From positions 334,747 through 398,746 of the forward strand of contig NZ_BMFY01000001.1 in NCBI RefSeq assembly GCF_014639315.1: a stretch of DNA of 64,000 nucleotides. The letters run 5' to 3'. The translations under genes and the position numbers were made by a program. Each line of letters begins with the position of its first letter. Position 1 is the first letter of the stretch. This stretch comes from Sediminivirga luteola (GTDB lineage: Bacteria; Actinomycetota; Actinomycetes; Actinomycetales; Brevibacteriaceae). Below, one piece after another: positions 42,620-50,810 of this stretch. The notes under the pieces are model-generated. The model saw nothing but the letters and a program-made list of their open reading frames with translations, had not been told where the DNA came from and searched no databases.

Positions 42620-43786
42620 TCAGTAGCTCCGTGGCAGGCCCAGCACCCGGGCACCCAGGTAGTTCAGCACCATTTCCTGGCTGACGGGGGCGATCTTCAT
42701 CAGCCGCACTTCCCGCAGGTACCGGCCGACGTGGTACTCCTCGGAGTACCCCATGCCCCCGTGGGTCTGCAGTGCGCGGTCGGCGGCGTCCACCCCCGCC
42801 TCGGCGCACAGGTACTTCGCGGTGTTCGCCTCACGACCGCAGGGCAGGCCCTGATCGTAGGACCACGTGGCTTTGCGGAGCATGAGCTCGGCGGCGTCCA
42901 GTTTGGCCAGGGAATCCGCCAGCGGGAACTGGATGCCCTGGTTCATGCCGATGGGCCGGTCGAACACCTCGCGCTCGCGGGCGTATCTCACCGCCTTGTC
43001 CAGGGCGGCGCGCCCGATGCCGAGTGCCTCGGCGGCGATCAGCATCCGTTCGGGGTTGAGGCCGTCGAGCAGGTAGCGGAATCCCTGCCCCTCCTCACCG
43101 ACACGGTGAGCGGCCGGCACCACGAGTCCGTCGATGAGGAGTTCGTTCGAGGACACCGCGTTCCGTCCGATCTTCCTGATCGGCCGGATGTCCACTCGGT
43201 CCCGGTCCAGGTCCGTGAAGAACAGCGTCAGCCCGTCGGTGGGCTTGCTCACCTCCTCGCGTCTGGTGGTGCGCGCCAGCAGGAGGATCTTGTCGGACTC
43301 GATCGCCTTGGAGATCCAGACCTTCCGGCCGGAGATGACGTAGTCGTCCCCGCGACGGGTGGCGAACGTCGAGATCCGGGTGGTGTCGAGCCCTGCGTCG
43401 GGCTCGGTGACGCCGAAGCACACATGGAGGTCGCCGGAGGCGACGCGTGGCAGATTCTCCTCCTGCAGCTCCCGTGAGCCGTGCACGATCACCGGGTGCA
43501 TTCCGAAGATGGTCATGTGCACGGCGCTGGCAGCGTTCATCGCGCCACCCCCGGCGGCGATCTCCTCCAGCAGGAGAGTGGCCTCGGTGATCCCCAGTCC
43601 TTGCCCGCCGAACTCCTCGGGCGTCGTGATGCCCAGCCAGCCCTTCTCCGCCAGCAGGGAGTAGAACTCGATCGGGAATTCCTTGTCTGCGTCCTTCTGC
43701 GCCCAGTATTCGTCGTCGAACGTGGAGACGATATCGCGAGCCGCCTCCTGGACTGTGCGCTGATCCTCGGTGAGCGTGAAGTCCAC
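42620..43786 (-). CDS. acyl-CoA dehydrogenase
   Basis: 388 residues, full length. FAD-binding CFGVTEPDAGLDTTRI and KVWISKA, substrate loop NERM-type PERMLIAAEALGIGRAALD, and the C-terminal GGMGYSEEYHVGRYLREVR carrying the catalytic Glu equivalent to Glu376 of medium-chain enzymes. It introduces a 2,3-double bond into an acyl-CoA and passes electrons to ETF. It is divergent from the GntR regulator and near a CoA-transferase, so the substrate is probably the CoA ester of the acid imported by the neighbouring TRAP system. Chain length cannot be judged. Confidence 0.92.
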   Translation of the reverse strand: MDFTLTEDQRTVQEAARDIVSTFDDEYWAQKDADKEFPIEFYSLLAEKGWLGITTPEEFGGQGLGITEATLLLEEIAAGGGAMNAASAVHMTIFGMHPVIVHGSRELQEENLPRVASGDLHVCFGVTEPDAGLDTTRISTFATRRGDDYVISGRKVWISKAIESDKILLLARTTRREEVSKPTDGLTLFFTDLDRDRVDIRPIRKIGRNAVSSNELLIDGLVVPAAHRVGEEGQGFRYLLDGLNPERMLIAAEALGIGRAALDKAVRYAREREVFDRPIGMNQGIQFPLADSLAKLDAAELMLRKATWSYDQGLPCGREANTAKYLCAEAGVDAADRALQTHGGMGYSEEYHVGRYLREVRLMKIAPVSQEMVLNYLGARVLGLPRSY

Positions 43787-43810
43787 CCGTCCTCCTCCTT
43801 GACGACAGTA

Positions 43811-43830
43811 AAGGTGGTACCAATATACGA
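43811..43830. promoter_or_regulatory. candidate GntR operator in the divergent promoter
   Basis: TGGTACCA (43815-43822) is a perfect palindrome fitting the T-GT-AC-A pattern of FadR-type GntR regulators, followed by AATATACGAT, which carries overlapping -10-like hexamers for both strands. It sits between the acyl-CoA dehydrogenase and GntR genes. Confidence 0.5.
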
Positions 43831-43922
43831 TGAGGGTGCGCCGATGTCAGCCCGGCGAGGGAAACTGATGCCCGCCGGGGTCAGAGGTGACGGCGACACG
43901 GTTCGGCGGTACGGAGGAGACG

Positions 43923-44645
43923 ATGACGGCAGCGCAGGATCTCGCCGAGCGGATCAAGGCGCGCATCATGCGCGGCGAGCTCGCCCAGGGGGTGCCGTTG
44001 CCGCCGGAACGGCAGCTGGCGGAGCACGAGCGGGTCAGCCGCACGACGGTCCGCGGCGCGCTCAGCCTGCTCGCGGCCGAAGGCTTCGTCCGGCGGCGGG
44101 TCGGCCGCGGGGGAGGGACCTTCGTGACCCGGCCGGATGCCGAGTCGGTCGCCGCGAGCATCCGCCTGGCGGTGGGCTCGGCGGGCCTGGACGCGGCGGA
44201 TCTGGCGGAAGCGCGCGCCCATCTGGAACCGGTCTGCGCGCGGCTCGCGGCCGAGCGCATCGGCGAGGATGCCCTCGCACGGCTGGACAGGCTGCAATCG
44301 CGCATGGCCCGCGCCGCGGACCTGCGGGAGTTCCTGGCGGACAACTCCGCATTCCACCGGCTGATCGCCGAGGCCAGCGGGAACTCCGTGCTCGCCGGCC
44401 TGCTCAAGGGGCTCGACGCCCCCATCCATGAACTCACCGACGATCCTGCCGTCGTCACCCGGGCGCGGATGCATGAGACGGTGCGTGCGCACGAGGCGAT
44501 CCTGTTCGCGCTCAGGCGCCGCGACCCGGTGCAGGCTGCCGCCGCGATGCGCAAGCATCTGCTGGCCCACGCCGAGCTGATCGAGTCGCCTTATGAGCGT
44601 GGCAGGCGGCCACAGCACGGGGTCGCGCCCGCCGGGCGGGACTGA
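43923..44645 (+). CDS. GntR-family (FadR subfamily) regulator
   Basis: 240 residues from ATG 43923, preceded by GGAGGA (GTG 43887 is an in-frame alternative without one). The winged HTH is at residues 5-75 (LAERIKARIMRGEL...LPPERQLAEHERVSRTTVRGALSLL, with GGGTFV closing the wing). The FCD ligand domain follows, with metal-binding residues expected in the DNSAFHRLIAEASGN stretch and in HETVRAHEAIL. Such regulators respond to carboxylates or acyl-CoAs. It probably controls itself, the divergent acyl-CoA dehydrogenase and possibly the downstream TRAP operon. Confidence 0.9.
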   Translation: MTAAQDLAERIKARIMRGELAQGVPLPPERQLAEHERVSRTTVRGALSLLAAEGFVRRRVGRGGGTFVTRPDAESVAASIRLAVGSAGLDAADLAEARAHLEPVCARLAAERIGEDALARLDRLQSRMARAADLREFLADNSAFHRLIAEASGNSVLAGLLKGLDAPIHELTDDPAVVTRARMHETVRAHEAILFALRRRDPVQAAAAMRKHLLAHAELIESPYERGRRPQHGVAPAGRD

Positions 44646-44701
44646 CGGCGCGGTGGTCCGCGCCGTCGGTGCCCGCAGCCGGCCGCGACCCCTGGCAGGC
44701 G

Positions 44702-44730
44702 TTGACCGGATCTTGGCGAACCTCTAGGGT
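44702..44730 (+). promoter_or_regulatory. promoter of the second TRAP operon
   Basis: TTGACC (44702-44707) and TAGGGT (44725-44730) are separated by exactly 17 bases, about 48 bases before the DctP start codon. Confidence 0.6.
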
Positions 44731-44757
44731 GTTCGTATTCACGTACATAAATCCGGA

Positions 44758-44775
44758 AATACCAATGGGGGTATT
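44758..44775. promoter_or_regulatory. inverted repeat over the ribosome binding site of the TRAP operon
   Basis: AATACC-N6-GGTATT is a perfect dyad that covers the GGGGG ribosome binding site of the DctP gene. It shares the TACCAAT word with the GntR site near 43818, so the same regulator may bind both. An RNA hairpin blocking translation is another reading. Confidence 0.45.
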
Positions 44776-44778
44776 GAT

Positions 44779-45894
44779 ATGCCGGAGCCCGTCTTCCGTA
44801 CGCGCCGTTCTCCCGGCAGGCACCGTCGCCGACCGGGACGCACTCTCCTGGCGCTTGCGGCATCGGCCTTGCTCGCCGCGAGCGGTTGCACGACGCCGCT
44901 CGTCGCCGACGCCACCGTGCTGAAGCTCGCGGACAACTACGCGCCGACGCATATGTTCGCCGAGTACGGCGTGCTCGGTTTCATCGAGGAGATCCAGGAG
45001 GCAGCGGACGAGCCCATCAGCGTGGAGTACTACCCCTCGGGGCAGATGGGCGGACCGCGGGAGGTCCTCTCCCTCAACCGCGCCGGATCGCTCGACATCA
45101 CCCCGGCGGCCCCGGCTTATCTGGCCGATCAGCTGCCGCTGTCCAGCGTGACGGATCTGCCGGGCCTGTTCGAGAACTCCTGCGTCGCCGCGCGCAGCCT
45201 GCAGGAGCTGCTCTCTCCGGGCGGGATCCTCTACGAGGAGGAGTACGAACCGCGCGGTCTGCGGCCGCTGTGGGTCGCGGTGTTGCCCGGCTACGAGATC
45301 ATGACCGTCGGCCGTCCCGTCGAGCAGCCCGCGGATCTGCGCGGGCTGACGATCCGTTCCTCCGGCGGCGCGATGGACGGCAACATCGCCGCCCTAGGCG
45401 CCGCCCCCGTGAGCATGCCCGCCAGCGACGCCTACGAGGCGCTCTCCCGCCGGACGGTGGACGGGGTCTCCTTCCCGCCCGCCAGCGTCCTGCCCTACCG
45501 GTTGCAGGAGGTGCTCGCGTACTCGACCGAGGGCCTGAACGCCGGTGCCTTCGCGATCCCGTATGTGATGTCGGAGTCGACCTGGGAATCCCTGACGCAG
45601 GTGCAGCAGCAGCGCGTTCAGGAGGCGGCACAGCGGGCGAACGAGAGACTGTGCGAGGGCATCGAGCACGAGGGTCCGGCCGCTCGGGAGGTCATGGCCG
45701 AGGACGGCGTCGAATTCGTCCGCTTCGACGAGCAGCAGGCCGAGGAGTTCGCCGAGATGCTGCAGCCGGTGCGCGAGCGATGGGCCTCGGAGCTCGACCG
45801 GGTCGGCAAGCCGGGCAGCGCGGTGCTGCAGGAGTTCGAACGCGCGCTCCAGACGCATGAGCGCGACGCGGACCAGGAAGAAGGGACGGCCTGA
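44779..45894 (+). CDS. TRAP transporter solute-binding lipoprotein
   Basis: 371 residues. A basic leader is followed by a hydrophobic core and the lipobox AASGC (Cys37), so it is a lipoprotein. The mature part is DctP/TAXI-like: ADNYAPTHMFAEYGVLGFIEEIQ, YYPSGQMGGPREVLSLNRAGSLDI, LRGLTIRSSGGAMDGNIAALGAAPVSMPASDAYEALSRRTVDGV (in parts: LRGLTIRSSGGAMDGN, ALGAAPVSMPASDAYEAL). It is more divergent than the DctP at 26916. It overlaps the DctQ start by one base (TGATG). Confidence 0.88.
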   Translation: MPEPVFRTRRSPGRHRRRPGRTLLALAASALLAASGCTTPLVADATVLKLADNYAPTHMFAEYGVLGFIEEIQEAADEPISVEYYPSGQMGGPREVLSLNRAGSLDITPAAPAYLADQLPLSSVTDLPGLFENSCVAARSLQELLSPGGILYEEEYEPRGLRPLWVAVLPGYEIMTVGRPVEQPADLRGLTIRSSGGAMDGNIAALGAAPVSMPASDAYEALSRRTVDGVSFPPASVLPYRLQEVLAYSTEGLNAGAFAIPYVMSESTWESLTQVQQQRVQEAAQRANERLCEGIEHEGPAAREVMAEDGVEFVRFDEQQAEEFAEMLQPVRERWASELDRVGKPGSAVLQEFERALQTHERDADQEEGTA

Positions 45895-46412
45895 TGACGC
45901 AGCGGAACAACCGGCCCGTGCCCTTCGTCACGGCCACGGCGAAGGGCGGCGCGATCCTGGCCGGCGCCGCCATCGTGCTGCTGGTCGTGGTGATGCTCGC
46001 CGAGGCGATGCTCAGATACGTGTTCTCCTACCCCCTCGGCTGGAACGTCAGCGCGGTCGAGCGGCTGCTGATGCCGGCGGCGGTGTTCTTCTCCCTGCCG
46101 TGGCTCTATGTGCACGGCGGGCACGTGACCGCCGATCTGGTCTACGAACGGCTTGCGCCGTCCGTCCGGCGCTTCGCCCGGGTGCTGACCGTGGTGCTCA
46201 TCGTGGTCGCCGCCGCCCTGCTGGTGATCGCCGGCGGCAGGGAGGCCTGGGAGTCCTTCAGGCTCGGCGACGTCCCTCCGCCGGGCTCGAGCGACGTGGC
46301 GGTGCCCACCTGGGTGTGGCAGGGCATCCAGCCGCTCGGCGCCCTGGCGCTCCTCGCGGTGGTGCTCGTCGACGCCGGCCGCTTCATCCGTGACGAGGAG
46401 GTGACCCCGTGA
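45894..46412 (+). CDS. TRAP transporter small membrane subunit
   Basis: 172 residues with four membrane segments. The AEAMLRYVFSYPLGWNVSAVERLLMPAAVFFSLPWLYVHGGHVTADLVYERL region (in parts: EAMLRYVFSYPLGWN, VHGGHVTADLVYERL) corresponds to the DctQ signature. It is coupled by overlaps to both the binding protein and the large subunit, and is the small permease partner of the 46409 protein. Confidence 0.88.
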   Translation: MTQRNNRPVPFVTATAKGGAILAGAAIVLLVVVMLAEAMLRYVFSYPLGWNVSAVERLLMPAAVFFSLPWLYVHGGHVTADLVYERLAPSVRRFARVLTVVLIVVAAALLVIAGGREAWESFRLGDVPPPGSSDVAVPTWVWQGIQPLGALALLAVVLVDAGRFIRDEEVTP

Positions 46413-47689
46413 TCGTCCTCATCGTCTCGATCGTCCTGCTGGCCCTGATCCTGCTCCGGGTCCCGGTGGCGTTCTCCATCATGGCCGCCTCCATCCTGGG
46501 CCTCGGCCTGCTGGGCGGCCTGAGCAACGTCGTCGGCGTATTCGCCGTCATCCCGACCAGCGCGGTCGGCAGCTTCTCGCTCTCCGCGATCCCGCTGTTC
46601 ATCCTGATGGCGCACCTTGTCCTGGAGAGCGGTGCGCTGGGAGCCGTGTTCGATTCCGCTCGCACCCTGGTGGGACGCGTGCGCGGCGGCACCGGCATCG
46701 CCGCGGTCGTCGCCGGGGCCGGGTTCGCGTCGGTATCCGGCTCATCCACGGCCGCCGCGGCCACCCTCGCCCACACTTCCACCCGGACGATGGTCGAGGA
46801 GGGCTACTCACAGCGTCTGGCAACCGGCACCGTCGCCAGTGCCGGCACCCTGGCGGCGATGATCCCGCCGTCCATCCTCCTGGTGTTCTACGCCGTCACG
46901 GCGGAGACCAGCATCGGCGAGACCTTCATGGCCGGGCTCCTGCCGGGACTTCTGATGGCGACCGCGCTTGGACTGACGGTCTACGTCATGGCGCTGCGCG
47001 GTCACGCCCCCGGCGCCCACCGTTCGCCGCTGGCGCAGAAGCTGCGCGCCGTGCTCGGCCTGGCCCCGGTGCTGCTGCTCTTCGCGCTCGTGGTCGGCAC
47101 CGTCTTCTTCGGTGTCACCACTCCCACGGAAGCCGCCGCGATGGGTTGCCTCGGCGGGCTGATCCTGATGATCTGGCGACGGCGCCTGACACTCGATCGG
47201 CTGCGCGCGGCGATCCTGGGCTCCGTGGTCAGCAGCGGAATGATCCTGGCGATCATCTTCGCCGCCTACGTGTTCGGGCACTTCCTGGCCGAGAGCCGGA
47301 TGACGCCGGCCATCGTCGACGCGGTCTCCGCCCTTGAGGTTCCGTCCGCGCTCATCATGGCCCTGATCGTCCTGCTCTATCTGCTGCTGGGCTTCTTCAT
47401 GGATCAGATGGCCATCATCGCCCTGACGGTGCCGGTGACCCTGCCGGTGGTCGAGGCGCTCGGCTATGATCCGGTCTGGTTCGGCGTGCTGATCATCCTG
47501 GCGGCGGAGATCGGCCTGATCACGCCGCCGCTGGGCCTCAACTCGTTCGTCACGGCACGCGCCAGCGGCATCCGGCTGGAGACCGTGTTCCTCGGCGCTG
47601 TTCCGTTCATCGCCGCGATGCTCATCGTCGTCGTCCTCGTGTTCGTCTTCCCGGAGATCGCCCTGTGGATCCCCGGCCTCATGCAGTAG
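46409..47689 (+). CDS. TRAP transporter large membrane subunit
   Basis: 426 residues from GTG, overlapping the DctQ stop by 4 bases. DctM family signatures: RVPVAFSIMAASILG, SAIPLFILMAHLV, AGFASVSGSSTAAAATLAH, MIPPSILLVFYAV, VTTPTEAAAMGCLGGLI, and LITPPLGLNSFVTARAS. It forms the ion-driven permease of the second TRAP system in this window. Neighbouring CoA-transferase and acyl-CoA dehydrogenase genes suggest a carboxylic acid substrate. Confidence 0.93.
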   Translation: MIVLIVSIVLLALILLRVPVAFSIMAASILGLGLLGGLSNVVGVFAVIPTSAVGSFSLSAIPLFILMAHLVLESGALGAVFDSARTLVGRVRGGTGIAAVVAGAGFASVSGSSTAAAATLAHTSTRTMVEEGYSQRLATGTVASAGTLAAMIPPSILLVFYAVTAETSIGETFMAGLLPGLLMATALGLTVYVMALRGHAPGAHRSPLAQKLRAVLGLAPVLLLFALVVGTVFFGVTTPTEAAAMGCLGGLILMIWRRRLTLDRLRAAILGSVVSSGMILAIIFAAYVFGHFLAESRMTPAIVDAVSALEVPSALIMALIVLLYLLLGFFMDQMAIIALTVPVTLPVVEALGYDPVWFGVLIILAAEIGLITPPLGLNSFVTARASGIRLETVFLGAVPFIAAMLIVVVLVFVFPEIALWIPGLMQ

Positions 47690-47705
47690 CGCAGGAAGGA
47701 GCCCA

Positions 47706-48881
47706 GTGTCGGAACCGTTGCGGCCGCCCCTGGCCGATGTGAACGTACTGGAGATCGGGACCGTCATCATGGCGCCTTTCGCGGGGAAAATCCTCCGCGA
47801 CATGGGAGCCACGGTCATCAAGGCGGAGCCCCCGGGCGGGGACATCGGACGACGGATCGGCCTCAACAACGAGGCCGGGATGAGCGCCCTCTCGCTCAAC
47901 CTCAACGCCGGTAAGCGGAGCATCGAGCTCGACGCCCGCGAACCCGATGGCAAGTCCGTGCTGCGTGAGCTGCTGGCCTGGGCCGATGTCGTGCTGACCA
48001 ATCTGCTTCCGGCAAGCCGGGAGCGACTGGGCATCGACTGGGAGACCGTACGGCAGATCAATCCCGGGGCTGTCCTGTGCACGGGCCAGGGCTTCTCCTC
48101 CGACAGCTCCCTCGGCGATGCGCCCGCCTATGACGACATCGTGCAGGCGGCTTCCGGATTGAGCGATACGTACCGGCTCCGCGACGGCGAGCCCGGGTAC
48201 TCGCCCTACGTCGTCGCGGATAAAGTGTGCGGCATGATGATGGCGAACGCCGCACTGGCAGCCCTGCACGACCGCACGGTCAGCGGAGCGGGCACCTGGG
48301 TGGACGTGCCGATGGTCGACACGATGGCGGGCTTCACCATGGTGGAGCATCTCGGCGGCGCTTCGTACCTTCCCCAGCGCGGCCCGGTCGGCTGGTCCAG
48401 GGTGCTCACCCCCGACCACCGCCCGCACCGCGCCACCGATGGATGGGTGTGCGTGATGCCGTACACCGACGTCAACTGGCGCGCCTTCTGCGAACTGCTG
48501 GACCGGCCCGATCTGCTGACCCATCCGCAGCTGCGCACCACCGCGCTGCGCAGTGCCAACGCGGCACGTTATGAGGAAGTCATCGCCTCCTACGCCGCTT
48601 CCCGGTCCTGTGAGCGGATCGAGGAGGAGTGCCGCGCGCGCCGGATCCCGGTGCAGCGGGTCAATCAGATGGACGACTTGGTGGACGACCCGTATCTGGC
48701 AGGCCGACCCATGCTCACGAGAACCACCCACCCCACCGAAGGCGAGTACGTGCACGTCGGCAGCCCGGTCACCTTCCACGGACGGGAACGGGCCCCGGTA
48801 CGGGACCTCGCGCCCCTCGACGGCGACCGCGAGGAGGTGCTGGCGCTGCTGCGCCGCGCGGCCAGGACGGAACCGGCGTGA
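47706..48881 (+). CDS. family III CoA-transferase (CaiB/BaiF type)
   Basis: 391 residues from GTG with AAGGAG four bases upstream. Family III motifs: VLEIGTVIMAPFAGKILRDMGATVIKAEPPGGD at the N-terminus (in parts: VLEIGTVIMAPFAGKILRD, MGATVIKAEPPGGD), and the catalytic Asp in AYDDIVQAASG (143-144). It moves CoA from a donor acyl-CoA (often succinyl- or acetyl-CoA) to a free carboxylic acid through an aspartyl-CoA anhydride. Directly downstream of the TRAP genes, it should activate the imported acid for the divergent acyl-CoA dehydrogenase. Confidence 0.92.
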   Translation: MSEPLRPPLADVNVLEIGTVIMAPFAGKILRDMGATVIKAEPPGGDIGRRIGLNNEAGMSALSLNLNAGKRSIELDAREPDGKSVLRELLAWADVVLTNLLPASRERLGIDWETVRQINPGAVLCTGQGFSSDSSLGDAPAYDDIVQAASGLSDTYRLRDGEPGYSPYVVADKVCGMMMANAALAALHDRTVSGAGTWVDVPMVDTMAGFTMVEHLGGASYLPQRGPVGWSRVLTPDHRPHRATDGWVCVMPYTDVNWRAFCELLDRPDLLTHPQLRTTALRSANAARYEEVIASYAASRSCERIEEECRARRIPVQRVNQMDDLVDDPYLAGRPMLTRTTHPTEGEYVHVGSPVTFHGRERAPVRDLAPLDGDREEVLALLRRAARTEPA

Positions 48882-49585
48882 CCCACGAGCACCGGACCGT
48901 TCACCGCATCGTCGGCGTGCTCGAAGCGGTCGCGCGCGCTGACGGGCGGCCGGTCTCGCTGTCCGCGTTGACGAATCAGCTGGAGACGCCCAAGAGCACC
49001 GTGCACGGCTTCGCCCGCGGCCTGGTGGCGGAAGGGTACCTGGAGGAGACACCGCAGGGATACGTGCTCGGCAACGGGTTGCATGCCGTGCTCGGCCCGG
49101 CTGAGTCCTCAGTGGTCCTGCTGCTGAAGGACGTCTGCGAGGAGATCGCCGTCCGCACCGGGGAGACCGTGACGATCGTGGTGCGGGTGGCCGACTCGGT
49201 GATCTACGTGCACACCACGCCCTCCGTCTATGAGGTCTGCTACGTGCCTAAACTGCGGGTTCGCCGGCCGTTGTTGCCCACCAGCGGCGGAAAGCTGTTC
49301 CTGGCGCTGGCGCCCCGGCAATCCGACGCCACCATCGCCGAACGGTTTCCCGCCGAGGTGATGGACGCGTACCTGGCCGAACGGGAGGCCATCGTGGCCT
49401 CAGGCGTTGCCTACAACCGCGGCGAGACGGTACCGGAGGTGGGCGCCGCAGCCGTGGGAGCCAGGATCGAGGGCAAGATTGCGGCAGCCCTCTCCATCGC
49501 CGGGCCCGGGCCCCGCGTGAACGACAAGCTCGAGTACTTCGGGGAGATCGCCCTGACCACCCTCGCCGACGCCGGCCTGGCCTGA
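48878..49585 (+). CDS. IclR-family transcriptional regulator
   Basis: 235 residues from GTG 48878, overlapping the CoA-transferase stop by 4 bases. Winged HTH at residues 4-65 (VHRIVGVLEAVARADG... TPKSTVHGFARGLVAEGYLEE), then the GAF-like IclR effector domain (VRVADSVIYVHTTPS, RRPLLPTSGGKLFLALAP, VPEVGAAAVGARI). The family responds to aromatic or aliphatic acids and their CoA esters. As the last gene of the TRAP/CoA-transferase operon, it is a second regulator besides GntR. Confidence 0.92.
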   Translation: MTHEHRTVHRIVGVLEAVARADGRPVSLSALTNQLETPKSTVHGFARGLVAEGYLEETPQGYVLGNGLHAVLGPAESSVVLLLKDVCEEIAVRTGETVTIVVRVADSVIYVHTTPSVYEVCYVPKLRVRRPLLPTSGGKLFLALAPRQSDATIAERFPAEVMDAYLAEREAIVASGVAYNRGETVPEVGAAAVGARIEGKIAAALSIAGPGPRVNDKLEYFGEIALTTLADAGLA

Positions 49586-49603
49586 CTCTGCTCGCTGCAG
49601 CGC

Positions 49604-50599
49604 TCAGGCCCGGTGGTGGGCCGTGGAGGCGCGCACCACGAGGCGCGGTTCGAATACCCGCCGCTGCCACGGTGAGCCGGGCTCCTCGAGCCGTCGCAAC
49701 AGCAGTTCCGCGCCTTGGCGAGCCATCTCCCTGCTGGACTGGGAGACGGTGGTCAGGCCGACCACGGGCCAGCCGGCGGCGGCCACGTCGTCGTAGCCGA
49801 TCACCCAGGTGTCCTCCGGCACCCGGACGCCGAGTTCCCGCAGGGCATTCATGGCCGCGATGGCCATGGCGTCATTGGAGCAGAAGAACGCCTGGGGGAC
49901 GCCGTGCCGCCGCACGTGGCGCCGCACGCACTCGGCCGCCCGCTCGGCGATGTAGTCCGCCTCATACCGGTGACTCTCCGGCACGGGAACGCCGTGCCCG
50001 GCCATCGCCTCCAGGAACCCGGCCCGCCGGTCCCGGCCCGTGCTCGTGGTGCGGTCACCTGCGATGATGACCGCCTCGCTGCGCCCGGCCTGGGCGAGGT
50101 AGTCGGCGACCAGCCGGCCGCCGCCGAGGTTGTCGCTGACGACGCAGTCGTAGTTGAGCGAGTCCGTGACGCGGTTGACCAGCAGCATCGGCCGGCCGGC
50201 CTGCATCGCTGCCTGCATCTGGGGTGAGCCCTCGGAGAGCGCGGAGAACACCACGCCGTCGATGGCGCGGTCCCGGATGGCGGCGACGGCGTCCTCGGCG
50301 TGCGTGTGCGCGTGCCACACCATCGTGCGCAGGCCCTTCTGGGCGAACTGGAAGACCAGTTCGTCGAAGATCTCCTGGAAGAACGGATTGGACATCTCCG
50401 CCACCACGATGCCGACGGTGCCGGTGCGCCGGGTGCGCATCGCCGTGGCGCCAGAGTGCTTGACGTAGCCGAGTTCGTCGACCGCCCGCATCACCCGCTG
50501 CCGGGTGGGCTCGGCGATGGGGCCGCGGGAGTTCAGCACGCGTGAGACGGTCGCCTGGGAGACGCCGGCCAGGCGCGCAACGTCTCTGCTGGTGACCAC
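49604..50599 (-). CDS. LacI-family transcriptional regulator
   Basis: 331 residues from GTG 50599, with AGGAAGGA upstream. HTH VTSRDVARLAGVSQATVSRVLN at the start, then the ligand domain (VGIVVAEMSNPFFQEIFDEL, VPEDTWVIGYDD). It is divergent from the histidinol-dehydrogenase-family gene, with a central-CG palindrome between them, so it is the likely local repressor of that gene and the GntP-type permease. It converges with the IclR gene 18 bases away. Confidence 0.92.
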   Translation of the reverse strand: MVTSRDVARLAGVSQATVSRVLNSRGPIAEPTRQRVMRAVDELGYVKHSGATAMRTRRTGTVGIVVAEMSNPFFQEIFDELVFQFAQKGLRTMVWHAHTHAEDAVAAIRDRAIDGVVFSALSEGSPQMQAAMQAGRPMLLVNRVTDSLNYDCVVSDNLGGGRLVADYLAQAGRSEAVIIAGDRTTSTGRDRRAGFLEAMAGHGVPVPESHRYEADYIAERAAECVRRHVRRHGVPQAFFCSNDAMAIAAMNALRELGVRVPEDTWVIGYDDVAAAGWPVVGLTTVSQSSREMARQGAELLLRRLEEPGSPWQRRVFEPRLVVRASTAHHRA

Positions 50600-50749
50600 G
50601 TCTGTCCTTCCTCCTCGCTTACACCGGTCAAGCCTATCCCGCGGCGCTTGCCGGGACTCCCAGGATGTGCCGCGGCGACTGCGGACCCGGCGTGCGCCGC
50701 GTGGCCGAGAGGGGCGTTCTCCGGGTGGCGCGGTGTTGCGCGGTGCTGC

Positions 50750-50763
50750 TGCATACGTATACA
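50750..50763. promoter_or_regulatory. LacI-type operator candidate
   Basis: TGCATACGTATACA is a 14-bp near-perfect palindrome centred on CG, the usual form of LacI-family sites, in the 210-base divergent region about 50 bases before the dehydrogenase start. It is the only AT-rich palindrome seen there. Confidence 0.6.
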
Positions 50764-50810
50764 TTTGCGCTGACCCGAGGTTGTAACGACGCAACGACGA
50801 AAGTGTGGAC

